From Synergistaceae bacterium (GTDB taxonomy: Bacteria > Synergistota > Synergistia > Synergistales > Aminobacteriaceae), in the NCBI GenBank assembly GCA_009783355.1, contig WRHH01000005.1, forward strand, positions 1-64,000: 64,000 nt of DNA, read 5' to 3'. Made by a program: the position numbers and the translations under genes. This document shows positions 19,723 to 28,698 of this stretch, piece after piece. Within the stretch, counting starts at the first letter, position 1; each line of letters starts with the position of its first letter. The notes below the pieces were generated by a model, which made no database searches, had not been told where the DNA came from, and saw only the letters and a list, made by a program, of their open reading frames with translations.

Positions 19723-20910
19723 CTATTTTATTATTCCCATTTCGCGCCCAACCTTTGCGAATACTGCCACGCCGTTGTCAATGTGCTCCTTGGTATGAGC
19801 GGCTGAGACCATGACGCGGATACGCGCGGTTCCCTTAGGCACCGTCGGGAAGACTATAGGAGTTGCGAAAACTCCGTTTTCAAATAGTTTCACACCGAAC
19901 TGTTTAGCGTCGTTAGCCTCTCCGATGATAACCGGCGTTATTGGGGTTTCGCTGTGCGCAGTGTTGAAACCATACTTGCTTAATTCAGCTTTTATATAAT
20001 GCCCGTTTTCCCAAAGTTTCTTGACAAGGTTATCATTCCTGAGCAGTATGTCCACCGCTGCAAGGTTCGCTGCTACATCCGGCACCGTAAGAGCGCTGCT
20101 GAAAAGGTTTGGGCGCGCCTTTTGACGGATGAAGTCAACCAGTTCAGCTTTTCCTGCGACTATTCCGCCCATTACGCCGAATGCTTTTGAAAGAGTCCCA
20201 ACCTCAACGTCTACGCGCCCATGAAGTCCAAAATGGTCTGCAATTCCGCGGCCGCCTTTTCCGAGGACACCTTCGCCGTGAGCGTCATCTACGACCACAA
20301 TTATTCCATGCTTCTCGCAGATATCGACAATCTCCGGCAACTTAGCGACGTCGCCGTCCATTGAGAAAACTCCATCCGTTACAAGCATTTTGCGTCCAGT
20401 AGCTCCTGCATACTCCTCAGCCTTCGCTTTAAGAGAATCCATATCGGAGTGTTCGTAACGAACCACTTTTGCTTTTGACAACCTGCACGAGTCGATTATT
20501 GAAGCGTGGTTAAGCGAGTCGCTGAAAATTATATCCTCAGCGTTCGGCGCCAGCGTTGGAAGCACCGCGAGGTTTGCGCAGAATCCTGACTGAAGGAGTA
20601 TTGCAGCTTCGCAACCTTTAAACTGAGCTATCTTCTTTTCAAATTCAATGTGGATAGACATCGTTCCCGCTATTGTACGTACTGCGCCGGGTCCAACTCC
20701 GTACACGTCGACGGCTTCTTTTACCCTTTGAACCAATTCCGGGTGGTTACAGAATCCAAGATAGTTGTTCGAGCAAAGGTTTATATACTCTTTTCCGGTT
20801 ATTTTTACTATTGGTCCCTGAGGGCTTTCTATGGTGCGTATATTCCCGTAAAGCCCTTCTCTTTTCATGCGGTCAAGCTCTTCAGTGATAAAATTAATCG
20901 GTACAGCCAT
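19723..20910 (-). CDS. kbl: Glycine C-acetyltransferase (2-amino-3-ketobutyrate CoA ligase)
   Basis: This is a PLP-dependent alpha-oxoamine synthase (395 aa) that cleaves 2-amino-3-oxobutyrate with CoA to glycine and acetyl-CoA. Recognisable blocks are INLCSNNYLGFCNHPEL, GPGAVRTIAGTMSIHIEFE, the DDAHGEGVLG aspartate that binds PLP, and the Schiff-base lysine in VGTLSKAFGVMGG. It is followed at 9 bases by dhaL and preceded by the epimerase-type threonine dehydrogenase. Together they form the two-step threonine-to-glycine route that yields acetyl-CoA for energy. Confidence 0.95.
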   Translation of the reverse strand: MAVPINFITEELDRMKREGLYGNIRTIESPQGPIVKITGKEYINLCSNNYLGFCNHPELVQRVKEAVDVYGVGPGAVRTIAGTMSIHIEFEKKIAQFKGCEAAILLQSGFCANLAVLPTLAPNAEDIIFSDSLNHASIIDSCRLSKAKVVRYEHSDMDSLKAKAEEYAGATGRKMLVTDGVFSMDGDVAKLPEIVDICEKHGIIVVVDDAHGEGVLGKGGRGIADHFGLHGRVDVEVGTLSKAFGVMGGIVAGKAELVDFIRQKARPNLFSSALTVPDVAANLAAVDILLRNDNLVKKLWENGHYIKAELSKYGFNTAHSETPITPVIIGEANDAKQFGVKLFENGVFATPIVFPTVPKGTARIRVMVSAAHTKEHIDNGVAVFAKVGREMGIIK

Positions 20911-20942
20911 TTTTATCTCTCCTTATTTATTATAAAAATAAA

Positions 20943-21899
20943 TTATTTACCAAGCTTTACTCTTATCTTTTCCAGCATATCTCGCGTCATTGCGTCAAGG
21001 TCATATTTAGGCGAGTATCCCCATTCGGCGCGGGCGCACGAATCGTCAAGCGAATTCGGCCATGAATTTGCAATTCTCTGGCGAATCGGGTCAACGTCGT
21101 AATCTAGCACAAAGTCAGGGATGTATTTTCGAATAGAATCGGCAAGTTTTTCTGGGTCAAAGCTCATTGCTGTGATGTTAAAGCAGTTACGATGCTTAAG
21201 CTTCGCGGGGTCGGCTTCCATAAGTTTTGTAACGGCGTCCAACGCGTCCGGCATGTACATCATGTCCATGAGCGTTCCTTTTGCAATGTAGCTTGTGTAA
21301 GCAGCTTTACGAATAGCTTCCCAGTAGATGTGCACGGCGTAGTCGGTCGTCCCGCCGCCCGGCTCGGCTTCGTATGAGATTATCCCGGGAAAACGCAGCC
21401 CTCTGACATCAACTTCATAACGCATAGCGTAATAGTCGCTCAAGAGTTCTCCTGCGACCTTCGTGACGCCGTACATTGTCGTCGGGCGCTGAAGAGTGTC
21501 CTGCGGGGTATTGTCAGCAGGGGTCGACGGGCCAAAAGCGGCTATGGAACTCGGGAAAAATACCGCAAGCCTCAATTCGCGCGCTACTTCAAGAACATTG
21601 TAAAGACCTATCATATTCGTCTCCCAGGCAAGCGCGGGATCTTTCTCCGCGTTGGCTGAGAGAACTCCCGCAAGGTGAATTATAGCGTCGGCTTTGTATG
21701 CGGCGCAAACTTCGCCAATATCTTTCGGGACGCCAACGTTCATTATCTTAAATTCTCCGCTGGTGACGGCAATATTGTTGGGATCCTTCAACCTTCTTCC
21801 GGTAGCAAGTACGTTATCCACTCCGTATATTTTACGCAGGTATACAACGAGCTCCGTTCCAATCTGACCTAATGATCCTGTTACGACGATTCTTTTCAT
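20943..21899 (-). CDS. tdh: L-threonine 3-dehydrogenase, SDR/epimerase type
   Basis: This is a 318-aa extended short-chain dehydrogenase that looks like a UDP-sugar epimerase but matches the threonine dehydrogenase subgroup. The Rossmann motif is VTGSLGQIGTEL, with the catalytic tyrosine and lysine in MYGVTKVAGELL and the serine in PSSIAAFGPSTP. The FPGIISYEAEPGGGTTDYAV block is typical of the threonine enzymes. It oxidises L-threonine to 2-amino-3-oxobutyrate with NAD+, the substrate of kbl, which follows 32 bases downstream. The genomic link makes the substrate call firm. Confidence 0.9.
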   Translation of the reverse strand: MKRIVVTGSLGQIGTELVVYLRKIYGVDNVLATGRRLKDPNNIAVTSGEFKIMNVGVPKDIGEVCAAYKADAIIHLAGVLSANAEKDPALAWETNMIGLYNVLEVARELRLAVFFPSSIAAFGPSTPADNTPQDTLQRPTTMYGVTKVAGELLSDYYAMRYEVDVRGLRFPGIISYEAEPGGGTTDYAVHIYWEAIRKAAYTSYIAKGTLMDMMYMPDALDAVTKLMEADPAKLKHRNCFNITAMSFDPEKLADSIRKYIPDFVLDYDVDPIRQRIANSWPNSLDDSCARAEWGYSPKYDLDAMTRDMLEKIRVKLGK

Positions 21900-21917
21900 T
21901 AATCTTCCCCCATAAAT

Positions 21918-23309
21918 TTATATAAATTTTACTATTGATTTTGCAGCCACTATTCCGCTTGCTGCCGCTTGTACGATGCCTCTGCTGACTCCAACTCCAT
22001 CCCCCGCCATCCATAGACCATTCAGAGTTGGTACGGACAGATCGTTTTTCAATTCAAGCCACAGAGAGTAAAGCTTTATTTCAATTCCGTAGAGTAAAGT
22101 GTCATTTTGATTTACTCCCGGCATAATGTAATTCAAAGCATCAAGGAATTCAATTATATCCATGACATAGCGATGCGGAAGGACGAGACTGAGGTCGCCG
22201 GGTTCAGCGTTTGCAGTTGGTTTTGTCATTCCGCGTGAAATTCTTGAATGGGTCGAACGACGCCCTTCTCTAAGGTCTCCCAATCGCTGAAGCAGTATTC
22301 CTCCGCCCGCCAGCATGTTAGCGAGTTTTGCTATGTGAGTGGCGTAGCCTATTGGGTCTTTAAACGGCTGAGTGAAGTTTTTTGTTACGAGAATTGCAAA
22401 GTTGGTGTTCGGTGATTTTTGATTTTTTAAGCTGTGTCCGTTTACGCTCACAAGGTCATGCGCGCGGTTATATTCGTATACTACAAACCCTGACGGGTTC
22501 ATGCAGAACGTTCTGCATCTGTCGTCAAAAGTCGGGGTATTGAAAAGACACTTTATTTCATAAAATTGCTCCGTTACCTCTTTGCATACGCCGTCAGGAA
22601 CTTCCACGCGTACTCCTATGTCGACGGGCATAGCCGCTATGGGCAATTGTAGTTTTGCCACAAGTTTTTGCAGCCATGGGGCGCCTTCACGCCCGGGAGA
22701 GACGATGATGTTATCAGCAAAGTATTCCTTTCCGTCAGATAGGGTTACTCCTTTAACAGTTCCATTTTCAATTATCAAATCTTCAGTTTCGGCACCCATG
22801 ATTATGTCGCACTTATCTTTCATGTGCTCATAAATATTGTTCAAAACTGTTCGAGAAGCATCTGTTCCAATATGGCGAATGCGCGCGGGCAACACTCTAA
22901 GCCCGCGTTGCGCCGCCAGTCTCAAAGTATCCGAGACGGACTTCCCTTCCGGTTCATAACAATTCTTGTCGGCGCCAAATTGTACGAAAGTAGAATCAAC
23001 ATAGTCGATCATGTCGTTAAGGCTGTGCTCGCCTATGTATCGCTCAAGGTTTCCTCCAAATCCGGTGGTTAGGGTAAGTTTTCCGTCAGACGCGGAGCCT
23101 GCCCCTCCCCATCCTGAAACAATCGCACATGATTTACAGTTGATACAGGACTTTACCTTATTTTCAACTATAGGACAGTGTCTGTCCTTAATCAGTTTTC
23201 CTTTGTCAATGATTAGAGTTTTTTTTCCGTTGCGAATAAGCTCAAGTCCGGCAAAGACTCCCGCTGGTCCGGATCCGACAATAATAACGTCATATTTCAC
23301 GCTACTCAC
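21918..23309 (-). CDS. FAD-dependent dehydrogenase of the COG2509 type
   Basis: This is a 463-aa flavoprotein. The N-terminal dinucleotide fold is VIIVGSGPAGVFAGLELIRNG. It is followed by a cysteine cluster (VKSCINCKSCAIVSGWGGAG, residues 53-72) and a second FAD contact at the C-terminus (GLWMAGDGVGVSRGIVQAAASG). These are the marks of an uncharacterised FAD dehydrogenase family. The substrate is unknown. It lies 18 bases upstream of tdh in the same direction, so a redox role linked to the threonine module is possible, but this is inference. Confidence 0.8.
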   Translation of the reverse strand: MSSVKYDVIIVGSGPAGVFAGLELIRNGKKTLIIDKGKLIKDRHCPIVENKVKSCINCKSCAIVSGWGGAGSASDGKLTLTTGFGGNLERYIGEHSLNDMIDYVDSTFVQFGADKNCYEPEGKSVSDTLRLAAQRGLRVLPARIRHIGTDASRTVLNNIYEHMKDKCDIIMGAETEDLIIENGTVKGVTLSDGKEYFADNIIVSPGREGAPWLQKLVAKLQLPIAAMPVDIGVRVEVPDGVCKEVTEQFYEIKCLFNTPTFDDRCRTFCMNPSGFVVYEYNRAHDLVSVNGHSLKNQKSPNTNFAILVTKNFTQPFKDPIGYATHIAKLANMLAGGGILLQRLGDLREGRRSTHSRISRGMTKPTANAEPGDLSLVLPHRYVMDIIEFLDALNYIMPGVNQNDTLLYGIEIKLYSLWLELKNDLSVPTLNGLWMAGDGVGVSRGIVQAAASGIVAAKSIVKFI

Positions 23310-23348
23310 CCTTTCTTTCTTTCCATGCCAATAATACCATAAATGAAA

Positions 23349-23455
23349 GACAGGGATTAGGGATTAGGGATTTGGGATTAGAAAAAGACAAAAATGAAGA
23401 AAGTGGCTTTTGTTCTTCAATTTCTAATTACTCACTACTAACTTCTCACTCCTTT
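23349..23455 (+). repeat. GGGATTA array and TAATTAC/TCACTAC heptamers
   Basis: Reading plus strand: AAAGACAGGGATTAGGGATTAGGG, one TTGGGATTAG variant, AAAAAGACAAAAATG, then TAATTAC/TCACTAC/TAACTTC/TCACTCC heptamers with a 14-base super-period. Unlike most copies, this one lies between two gene starts (a divergent region), not at a gene end. Confidence 0.8.
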
Positions 23456-23517
23456 AGCACTTTGGAGTATAATATTATGACAAGAGTAATTTTGCAGTAT
23501 AGAAGGAGAGAGAAACA

Positions 23518-24498
23518 TTGAATAATTATACTTGGCTGGTAACCGGAGCCGCCGGTTTTATCGGTTCACACATTACAGAGCATCTTCTAACAAACGACCA
23601 AAAAGTAGTAGCTCTGGATAACTTTTCCTCAGGCAAGGAACGTAACATTGAGCAAATGATTAATATTGCCGGAGAAGAAGCAGCTCAAAGATTTCGATTA
23701 ATTCGCGGAGATATTCAGGATTTCGCAACGTGCAAGGAAGCTTGTAAAGGAATTGACTTTGTGCTGCATCACGCGGCGCTGGTTTCCGTCCCTCACTCAA
23801 TAAAAAGACCAATTGAAACAAACAGCGTTAACGTAACTGGATTTTTGAATATGTTAACGGCGTCCAGCGAGAACAAAGTAAAACGTTTTATTTATGCCTC
23901 CTCAAGCGCAGTTTACGGAGATGACGAGCAACAGCCGAAAATTGAAGGACAAATTGGGATACCGCTTTCCCCCTATGCAGCTACAAAAAATATAAATGAA
24001 ATTTACGCCGCCGCTTTCAATCATATATATAATCTAGAATGTATAGGATTACGTTACTTTAACGTGTTCGGCTCGCGGCAGGACCCGGATGGAGCTTATG
24101 CTGCAGTTATCCCTAGTTGGTTCAAAGCTCTCATGAAGAATGAGTCGGCTATAATTTATGGAGACGGCGAAAACACGCGGGATTTCTGTTATGTGAAAGA
24201 CGTGGTAAAAGCTAATATTTGCGCAGCAATGACTAATAATAAACGCGCATTTGGAAACGTTTTTAACATAGGACTTGGGAAACAGACTTCGTTGAACGAG
24301 CTTTTTGAGATATTAAAAGGTATTGCAGCCCCAAAATCGGAAGCAAGACCACAGTATGCAGCGTTCAGAGAAGGCGATATACGACACTCGGTCGCCAAAA
24401 TTGATTCGGCAGTTTCCGTATTGGGATTCAAGCCCGAATACTCTCTGCAAAGGGGGCTAGCAGAAGCAGCAGAATGGTATTCTGTTTTCTTAAATTAA
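23518..24498 (+). CDS. NAD-dependent sugar epimerase, UDP-GlcNAc 4-epimerase-like
   Basis: This is a 326-aa extended SDR. The NAD motif is VTGAAGFIGSHITEHLL, the active site is SSSAVYGD plus SPYAATKNINE (Y-x3-K), and the substrate region is LRYFNVFGSRQDPDGAYAAVIPSW, as in WbpP/TviC-type UDP-N-acetylhexosamine 4-epimerases. It probably supplies an activated sugar for surface polysaccharide; the exact substrate is unproven. The start is a TTG with a GGAG site nine bases upstream. Its stop overlaps the stop of the convergent gltS by four bases. Confidence 0.85.
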   Translation: MNNYTWLVTGAAGFIGSHITEHLLTNDQKVVALDNFSSGKERNIEQMINIAGEEAAQRFRLIRGDIQDFATCKEACKGIDFVLHHAALVSVPHSIKRPIETNSVNVTGFLNMLTASSENKVKRFIYASSSAVYGDDEQQPKIEGQIGIPLSPYAATKNINEIYAAAFNHIYNLECIGLRYFNVFGSRQDPDGAYAAVIPSWFKALMKNESAIIYGDGENTRDFCYVKDVVKANICAAMTNNKRAFGNVFNIGLGKQTSLNELFEILKGIAAPKSEARPQYAAFREGDIRHSVAKIDSAVSVLGFKPEYSLQRGLAEAAEWYSVFLN

Positions 24499-25760
24499 TG
24501 ATGCAGTAAAACGCTCAAGCAAATGCTTGAGAACGGCAGAATGAAAATATCCACAAGGGCGGCGCCGCATAAAGAAACGACAAGCAAAGCTTTATGTGAA
24601 TATATTTTGTTGTGTTGCTCGCATACGGTCGATATGTTTGATATACCGCTGTGAGGCGCTCCAAGCATAAGCCCGCATATTCCCGAGCATATTATGGCCG
24701 CGTCATAATCGCTTCCAAGCAGCGGAAATATAACTGATACAGCTACAAGAGCGACTAACACTGTTTGAAAAATTAATATTATTGTCAAAGGTATAGCTAC
24801 CTGATGAAAATGCGTTATTCTGAGGCTCATCACAACGCACACAACCGCGTATCGCAGCGCCAGACTTTGAATCAATCCAAGAGAGTCGGCGCAACGTTTA
24901 AAAATATTGACCGCGTCTCCGATATTACGCATGACGACAGCTAACAGCATTGTCCACACATAAGCCGGAAACCTGAATTTTTTCAGTATGTCAACTGAGG
25001 ATTTCTCCATCCATCCGTTAAACTGTTCTCCTATCCATGAACCCAATGCCATACATAAAAAAACAATTGCAAGCATTCTGACAAATCTTGTGGGGTTGAT
25101 AACGCCTTTTTTTGCATCGTCGCCTAAGTGATGAGAGTAGACCGGATTGTGAGATGTCTCAATCTTGAGATTGTTTCGCGTTATCAGATATTTTGCCACA
25201 GGGCCTCCAAGCGAACTGCCGGCAAGCACGCCAAATGTAGCGGCTGCAACGCCAATTGCTTCCGCGCCCACTATACCATTTGATTCTATCATGGAGCCGA
25301 AAGCAAGCGCCGTTCCGTGTCCTCCTGCTAAAGACGCTGCGCCAGCAAGCACTCCGAACGTCGGATTGATTCCGGATATGTACGCCAGTCCCATGCCAAT
25401 TATGTTCTGTATTACACTTATTCCCCAACAAGCAGCAACGCAATAGAAAAGGGCGACTCCGCCGTGTCTTATAAGGGAAACGCTGGCATTAAGCCCAATG
25501 GTAACGAAAAATGCTAAAAAAAAGTACGGCTGCATTGAAGCGTCAAAAGCAACATCCATATTTAAGAAATAATATAAAGGGATCCTTGCCAAAATGACAA
25601 ATACTCCCCCAATCAACGCAATCGGCAAACAAAAATGTTCAAGAATTCTGCTTCTTTTTCTGATATACACCCCAAACAGAAGTGTCATAGAAGCTATAGC
25701 TAATGTGAAAAGAGGATTAAACCGCAAAATAAATTCGCTTTCAGCTTTTATTAATTCCAA
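24495..25760 (-). CDS. gltS: Sodium/glutamate symporter (GltS family)
   Basis: This is a 421-aa membrane protein with about ten to twelve hydrophobic segments. The family motif GGHGTALAFG lies near residue 150 in a glycine/alanine-rich loop, and the second half has an inverted related loop (GLMLGAPHSGISN). GltS proteins import glutamate with Na+. It is tightly spaced (9 bases) after the M24 peptidase gene and in the same direction. A peptidase beside an amino-acid importer suits a peptide and amino-acid fermenter. Other small anionic substrates cannot be excluded. Confidence 0.85.
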   Translation of the reverse strand: MELIKAESEFILRFNPLFTLAIASMTLLFGVYIRKRSRILEHFCLPIALIGGVFVILARIPLYYFLNMDVAFDASMQPYFFLAFFVTIGLNASVSLIRHGGVALFYCVAACWGISVIQNIIGMGLAYISGINPTFGVLAGAASLAGGHGTALAFGSMIESNGIVGAEAIGVAAATFGVLAGSSLGGPVAKYLITRNNLKIETSHNPVYSHHLGDDAKKGVINPTRFVRMLAIVFLCMALGSWIGEQFNGWMEKSSVDILKKFRFPAYVWTMLLAVVMRNIGDAVNIFKRCADSLGLIQSLALRYAVVCVVMSLRITHFHQVAIPLTIILIFQTVLVALVAVSVIFPLLGSDYDAAIICSGICGLMLGAPHSGISNISTVCEQHNKIYSHKALLVVSLCGAALVDIFILPFSSICLSVLLHH

Positions 25761-25769
25761 AGTTTCCTC

Positions 25770-26873
25770 CTATTCAACAATTCTTAGCGAGTGGTCGCAA
25801 TCTCCGGTAAGACATACTGCGCCTTCTTCGGTTATCAGATAATCGTCCTCTATTCTCATCCCTCCCCATCCTTCTATATAAACACCCGGTTCTATGGTTA
25901 CTACATCTCCAATGGCTAGCACATCTCCTGAAACAGGCGACAGCCTTGGCGGCTCGTGTACTTCAAGCCCAAGCCCGTGCCCCAGGCCGTGCGAAAATTG
26001 TTTTCCGTATCCCGCATCGGTAATTATCCTGCGCGCTATGTCGTCGATTCTCTTTCCGGGTTCGGATGGAGCAAGAGCTTTCGCAGCTTGCCGATTCGCG
26101 CGCGACAACAGCTCATTTATTTCTTCGGTCATTTGCGACGGTTTCCCGATACAAAAATTTCGCGTTACATCGCACATATAGCCGTCAACTGTGACTCCGA
26201 AATCGACTGTGACGACGTCGCCCAATTCAAATTTCTTGTTCGTAGCCCTTCCATGAGGCAGAACTCCGCGCTTACCTGACGCTACAATAAAATCGTCATG
26301 CGTCCAGCCTTTTTCTCCGCCCATTTGCCTAATTTTGTACAAGAGCAAGTTTTCAAATTCACGCTCGGTCATTCCGGCGAAAGTTTCCTTAAGTGTGGTC
26401 AAATATGCTTCAAAAGCTATCTTTCCGGCTTTCACAATTGATGAAACTTCAACCATATCCTTTGTTCTGCGAAGCAACGGGATCATGGAAGAAGCGTCTT
26501 CCCATCTGATAGGATGCTTTGCCAGACAATTTTTGTATATATAATGCGAAATCTTCTCAGCTTCAAATCCAACGCACTTATAGTTTGACTCTGAAATTAT
26601 TTTGACAGCGTCCTTCTCCATAAATCTGCCTTGAAGGATAAATTCAAAAGGCGATTGATCCTGAGCCTGTTTTTTGTAACGCCCGTCGCTTATCAACAGA
26701 GCGCGCTTTTGATCGATAAGCAAAGCTGCGCTGCTTCCGCTGAACCCGGAAATATACCTGCAGCTCTCGGAATTTTGATTTTCATTAACAAAAAGAACAA
26801 AAGCGTCAAGAGATTGCTTGGATATGTTCTCCCGAAGTTTCGCTACTCTTTCGTTTATTCTGTCAAACCCCAT
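25770..26873 (-). CDS. Xaa-Pro aminopeptidase/dipeptidase (M24B)
   Basis: This is a 367-aa cytoplasmic metallopeptidase that removes residues next to proline. There is a creatinase-type N-terminal domain (about 1-130) and a pita-bread catalytic domain. The five metal ligands are visible: D in VTVDFGV, D in YMCDVTRNF, H in FSHGLGHGLGLEVHEPP, E in VVTIEPGVYIEG and E in GGMRIEDDYLIT. Length and order are normal for the family. Whether it acts as aminopeptidase P or prolidase cannot be told. It precedes gltS by 9 bases. Confidence 0.92.
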   Translation of the reverse strand: MGFDRINERVAKLRENISKQSLDAFVLFVNENQNSESCRYISGFSGSSAALLIDQKRALLISDGRYKKQAQDQSPFEFILQGRFMEKDAVKIISESNYKCVGFEAEKISHYIYKNCLAKHPIRWEDASSMIPLLRRTKDMVEVSSIVKAGKIAFEAYLTTLKETFAGMTEREFENLLLYKIRQMGGEKGWTHDDFIVASGKRGVLPHGRATNKKFELGDVVTVDFGVTVDGYMCDVTRNFCIGKPSQMTEEINELLSRANRQAAKALAPSEPGKRIDDIARRIITDAGYGKQFSHGLGHGLGLEVHEPPRLSPVSGDVLAIGDVVTIEPGVYIEGWGGMRIEDDYLITEEGAVCLTGDCDHSLRIVE

Positions 26874-26887
26874 CTTTACACCAATTA

Positions 26888-27529
26888 TTATTCATCTTTT
26901 TTGCGATTTTTTGCGAAGATAATCAGCATAACTAAAAGCACTATTGACGCTATCAGATATCCATATCTGCTCTCGATGATGGAAATAACATCCTGATCGG
27001 GACTCTTCACAGTGTAACCCGTCAACGTTGCTGCCGCTTCATTGTTCTCTGCGTTTTTCTCAGAGAACACGCTGAAATCGTATATGTCCGCGCTCGGGTT
27101 GTAGATGGTAAATATCGCGATGCCCGATGCGTTTGTAATTTCAGTATGCGTATTGCCTTTTACGTTAAATGTTACGGTCTTTCCCGAGTCATCTGGAAAG
27201 GCGCCCGATAGGGTTGCCGTCAATGTTATGATGCCCGGCAAAGTAAGCGAACCGCGCGGCAGCGCCGCCAATTTCAACGAAGGAGTGACAGCAGCAGTTA
27301 CGCTTGAACTGCCGCCGCTACCCGCAACCATACCGTTGCCATCTTTACCGTCGCTTGCCGTGTCTTCTTTTTCGTCAACCGATGTAGCATCAATGCTTAT
27401 TGGGTCCTCTTGAACAGTAATATTGTCGTCGCTAACCGTTCTGCCGTACTCGTCTGCCGCCCAAACCGCAGAAAAAGACGCAAAGCTAAATGCAAGCAGC
27501 AACAACGCTGCGAAAAAATATTTTTTCAT
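26888..27529 (-). CDS. Secreted, C-terminally anchored protein with Ig-like domain
   Basis: This is a 213-aa protein of unknown function. It has a clear signal peptide (MKKYFFAALLLLAFSFASFSAVWA, 24 aa, given here only as a span), an acidic Ser/Gly-rich linker, and a beta-rich section at about 75-165 (LKLAALPRGSLTLPGIITL...GKTVTFNVKGN...ASGIAIFTIYNPSADIY) resembling bacterial Ig-like Big_1 domains. Then comes a transmembrane helix (YLIASIVLLVMLIIFA) with a basic KNRKKDE tail. The topology suggests a surface protein held in the membrane. It lies between rlmN and the peptidase, all on one strand. Confidence 0.7.
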   Translation of the reverse strand: MKKYFFAALLLLAFSFASFSAVWAADEYGRTVSDDNITVQEDPISIDATSVDEKEDTASDGKDGNGMVAGSGGSSSVTAAVTPSLKLAALPRGSLTLPGIITLTATLSGAFPDDSGKTVTFNVKGNTHTEITNASGIAIFTIYNPSADIYDFSVFSEKNAENNEAAATLTGYTVKSPDQDVISIIESRYGYLIASIVLLVMLIIFAKNRKKDE

Positions 27530-27550
27530 TTCGATTCTCCTTCGTAAAAA

Positions 27551-28585
27551 TTAATCATTGTGCATTGTCTTTCTAAGTTGTCCGCACGCGGCGTCTATGT
27601 CCGTTCCTTTTTCATGGCGAACTTCAAATTCAATGTGAAGTTTTGAGAGTACGCTGCAGAATTCCTTTATCCTGGCGTCGCTTGAACGCTCATACTTTTC
27701 GATTACCGGATTATATGGGATTATATTTACATACGCGCCAATTCCATTGAGCAATGTAGCCAATTCATAAGCCTCGCCTACAGAATCATTTACTTTATCA
27801 ATCATTATATACTCGAAAGTTATGCGCTCTCCCGCGCGTTCCTGATATATCTTCAAAGCGTCCATAAGGCTTTCAAGCGAGTATTTTCTGTTTACTGGCA
27901 TGAGTTTGGATCTTAAAGCGTCGTTTGGAGCATGGAGGGATACCGAGAGCCTTACCGGAACTTCGAAATTGCTCAAGTCAATTATCCCGGGTACAACGCC
28001 TGAAGTAGAAATTGATATATGTCTCGCCCCAAGGTTGCGCATTTTTGGATTATTGAGCGCGAGAATGCCCGAAAATACATTGTCGGTATTGCAGAAAGGC
28101 TCCCCCATTCCCATGAATACCACATTATTTATATCCTTGCCAAAGCGTTTTTCCATGACAAGAAATTGACCGACTATCTCGCTAACGCTAAGGCTCCTTG
28201 AGAAACCCGTTATGCCAGTAGCGCAGAAAGAACAGCCAAGCTGGCATCCTACCTGGCTTGATATACAAGCAGTAGAGTGATTGCCATGATGTATCAGGAC
28301 TGACTCAATTTTTTCTCCGTCGGTAAGCTGCAACAGAAATTTCTGGGTTCCGTCTCTGGATACCTGTTCTTTGATTATCATTGGCGGAATTATTGTAAAT
28401 AACTCCCTAAGCTTTTCTCTCAGTTCCTTTGAGAGGTTCGTCATTTCAGCGTAATCAAAGACCTTTTTCTGATATATCCATTGACATATCTGGTCCGCGC
28501 GGAAACGAGGAAGCTCAAGTTCTCCAATTAAAAGCTTATTCCATCCTTCGTAAGAAAGCGATAATGCGTCGTGAATTACATTCAT
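27551..28585 (-). CDS. rlmN: 23S rRNA (adenine2503-C2)-methyltransferase
   Basis: This radical-SAM enzyme methylates A2503 of 23S rRNA and A37 of some tRNAs. The cluster motif is CQLGCSFCATG, followed by VFMGMGEPFCN, SISTSGVVPGI and the C-terminal CGQL cysteine. The chosen ATG (344 aa) has an AGAGGGGG site. A GTG 36 bases upstream lies at or just after the likely transcription start and is improbable. The C-terminus TMHND and the stop are read through an ACAATGCACAATGATTAA repeat. The identity is secure. Confidence 0.93.
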   Translation of the reverse strand: MNVIHDALSLSYEGWNKLLIGELELPRFRADQICQWIYQKKVFDYAEMTNLSKELREKLRELFTIIPPMIIKEQVSRDGTQKFLLQLTDGEKIESVLIHHGNHSTACISSQVGCQLGCSFCATGITGFSRSLSVSEIVGQFLVMEKRFGKDINNVVFMGMGEPFCNTDNVFSGILALNNPKMRNLGARHISISTSGVVPGIIDLSNFEVPVRLSVSLHAPNDALRSKLMPVNRKYSLESLMDALKIYQERAGERITFEYIMIDKVNDSVGEAYELATLLNGIGAYVNIIPYNPVIEKYERSSDARIKEFCSVLSKLHIEFEVRHEKGTDIDAACGQLRKTMHND

Positions 28586-28628
28586 ATTCTGCCCCCTCTT
28601 TCCCATAAATTGTATTTTCACTTGGGCT

Positions 28629-28634
28629 ATTATA
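28629..28634 (-). promoter_or_regulatory. -10 box upstream of rlmN
   Basis: A perfect TATAAT lies on the minus strand about 45 bases before the rlmN ATG, preceded by TTGG. The -35 region (TTTATT at 17 bases) is weak. The position places transcription start just after 28625. Confidence 0.45.
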
Positions 28635-28698
28635 CCAAGTTGAAATGGTAGAATAAATAATTAGCTATAGTTAATTAAAAATGAAAGGGGACTAAACT

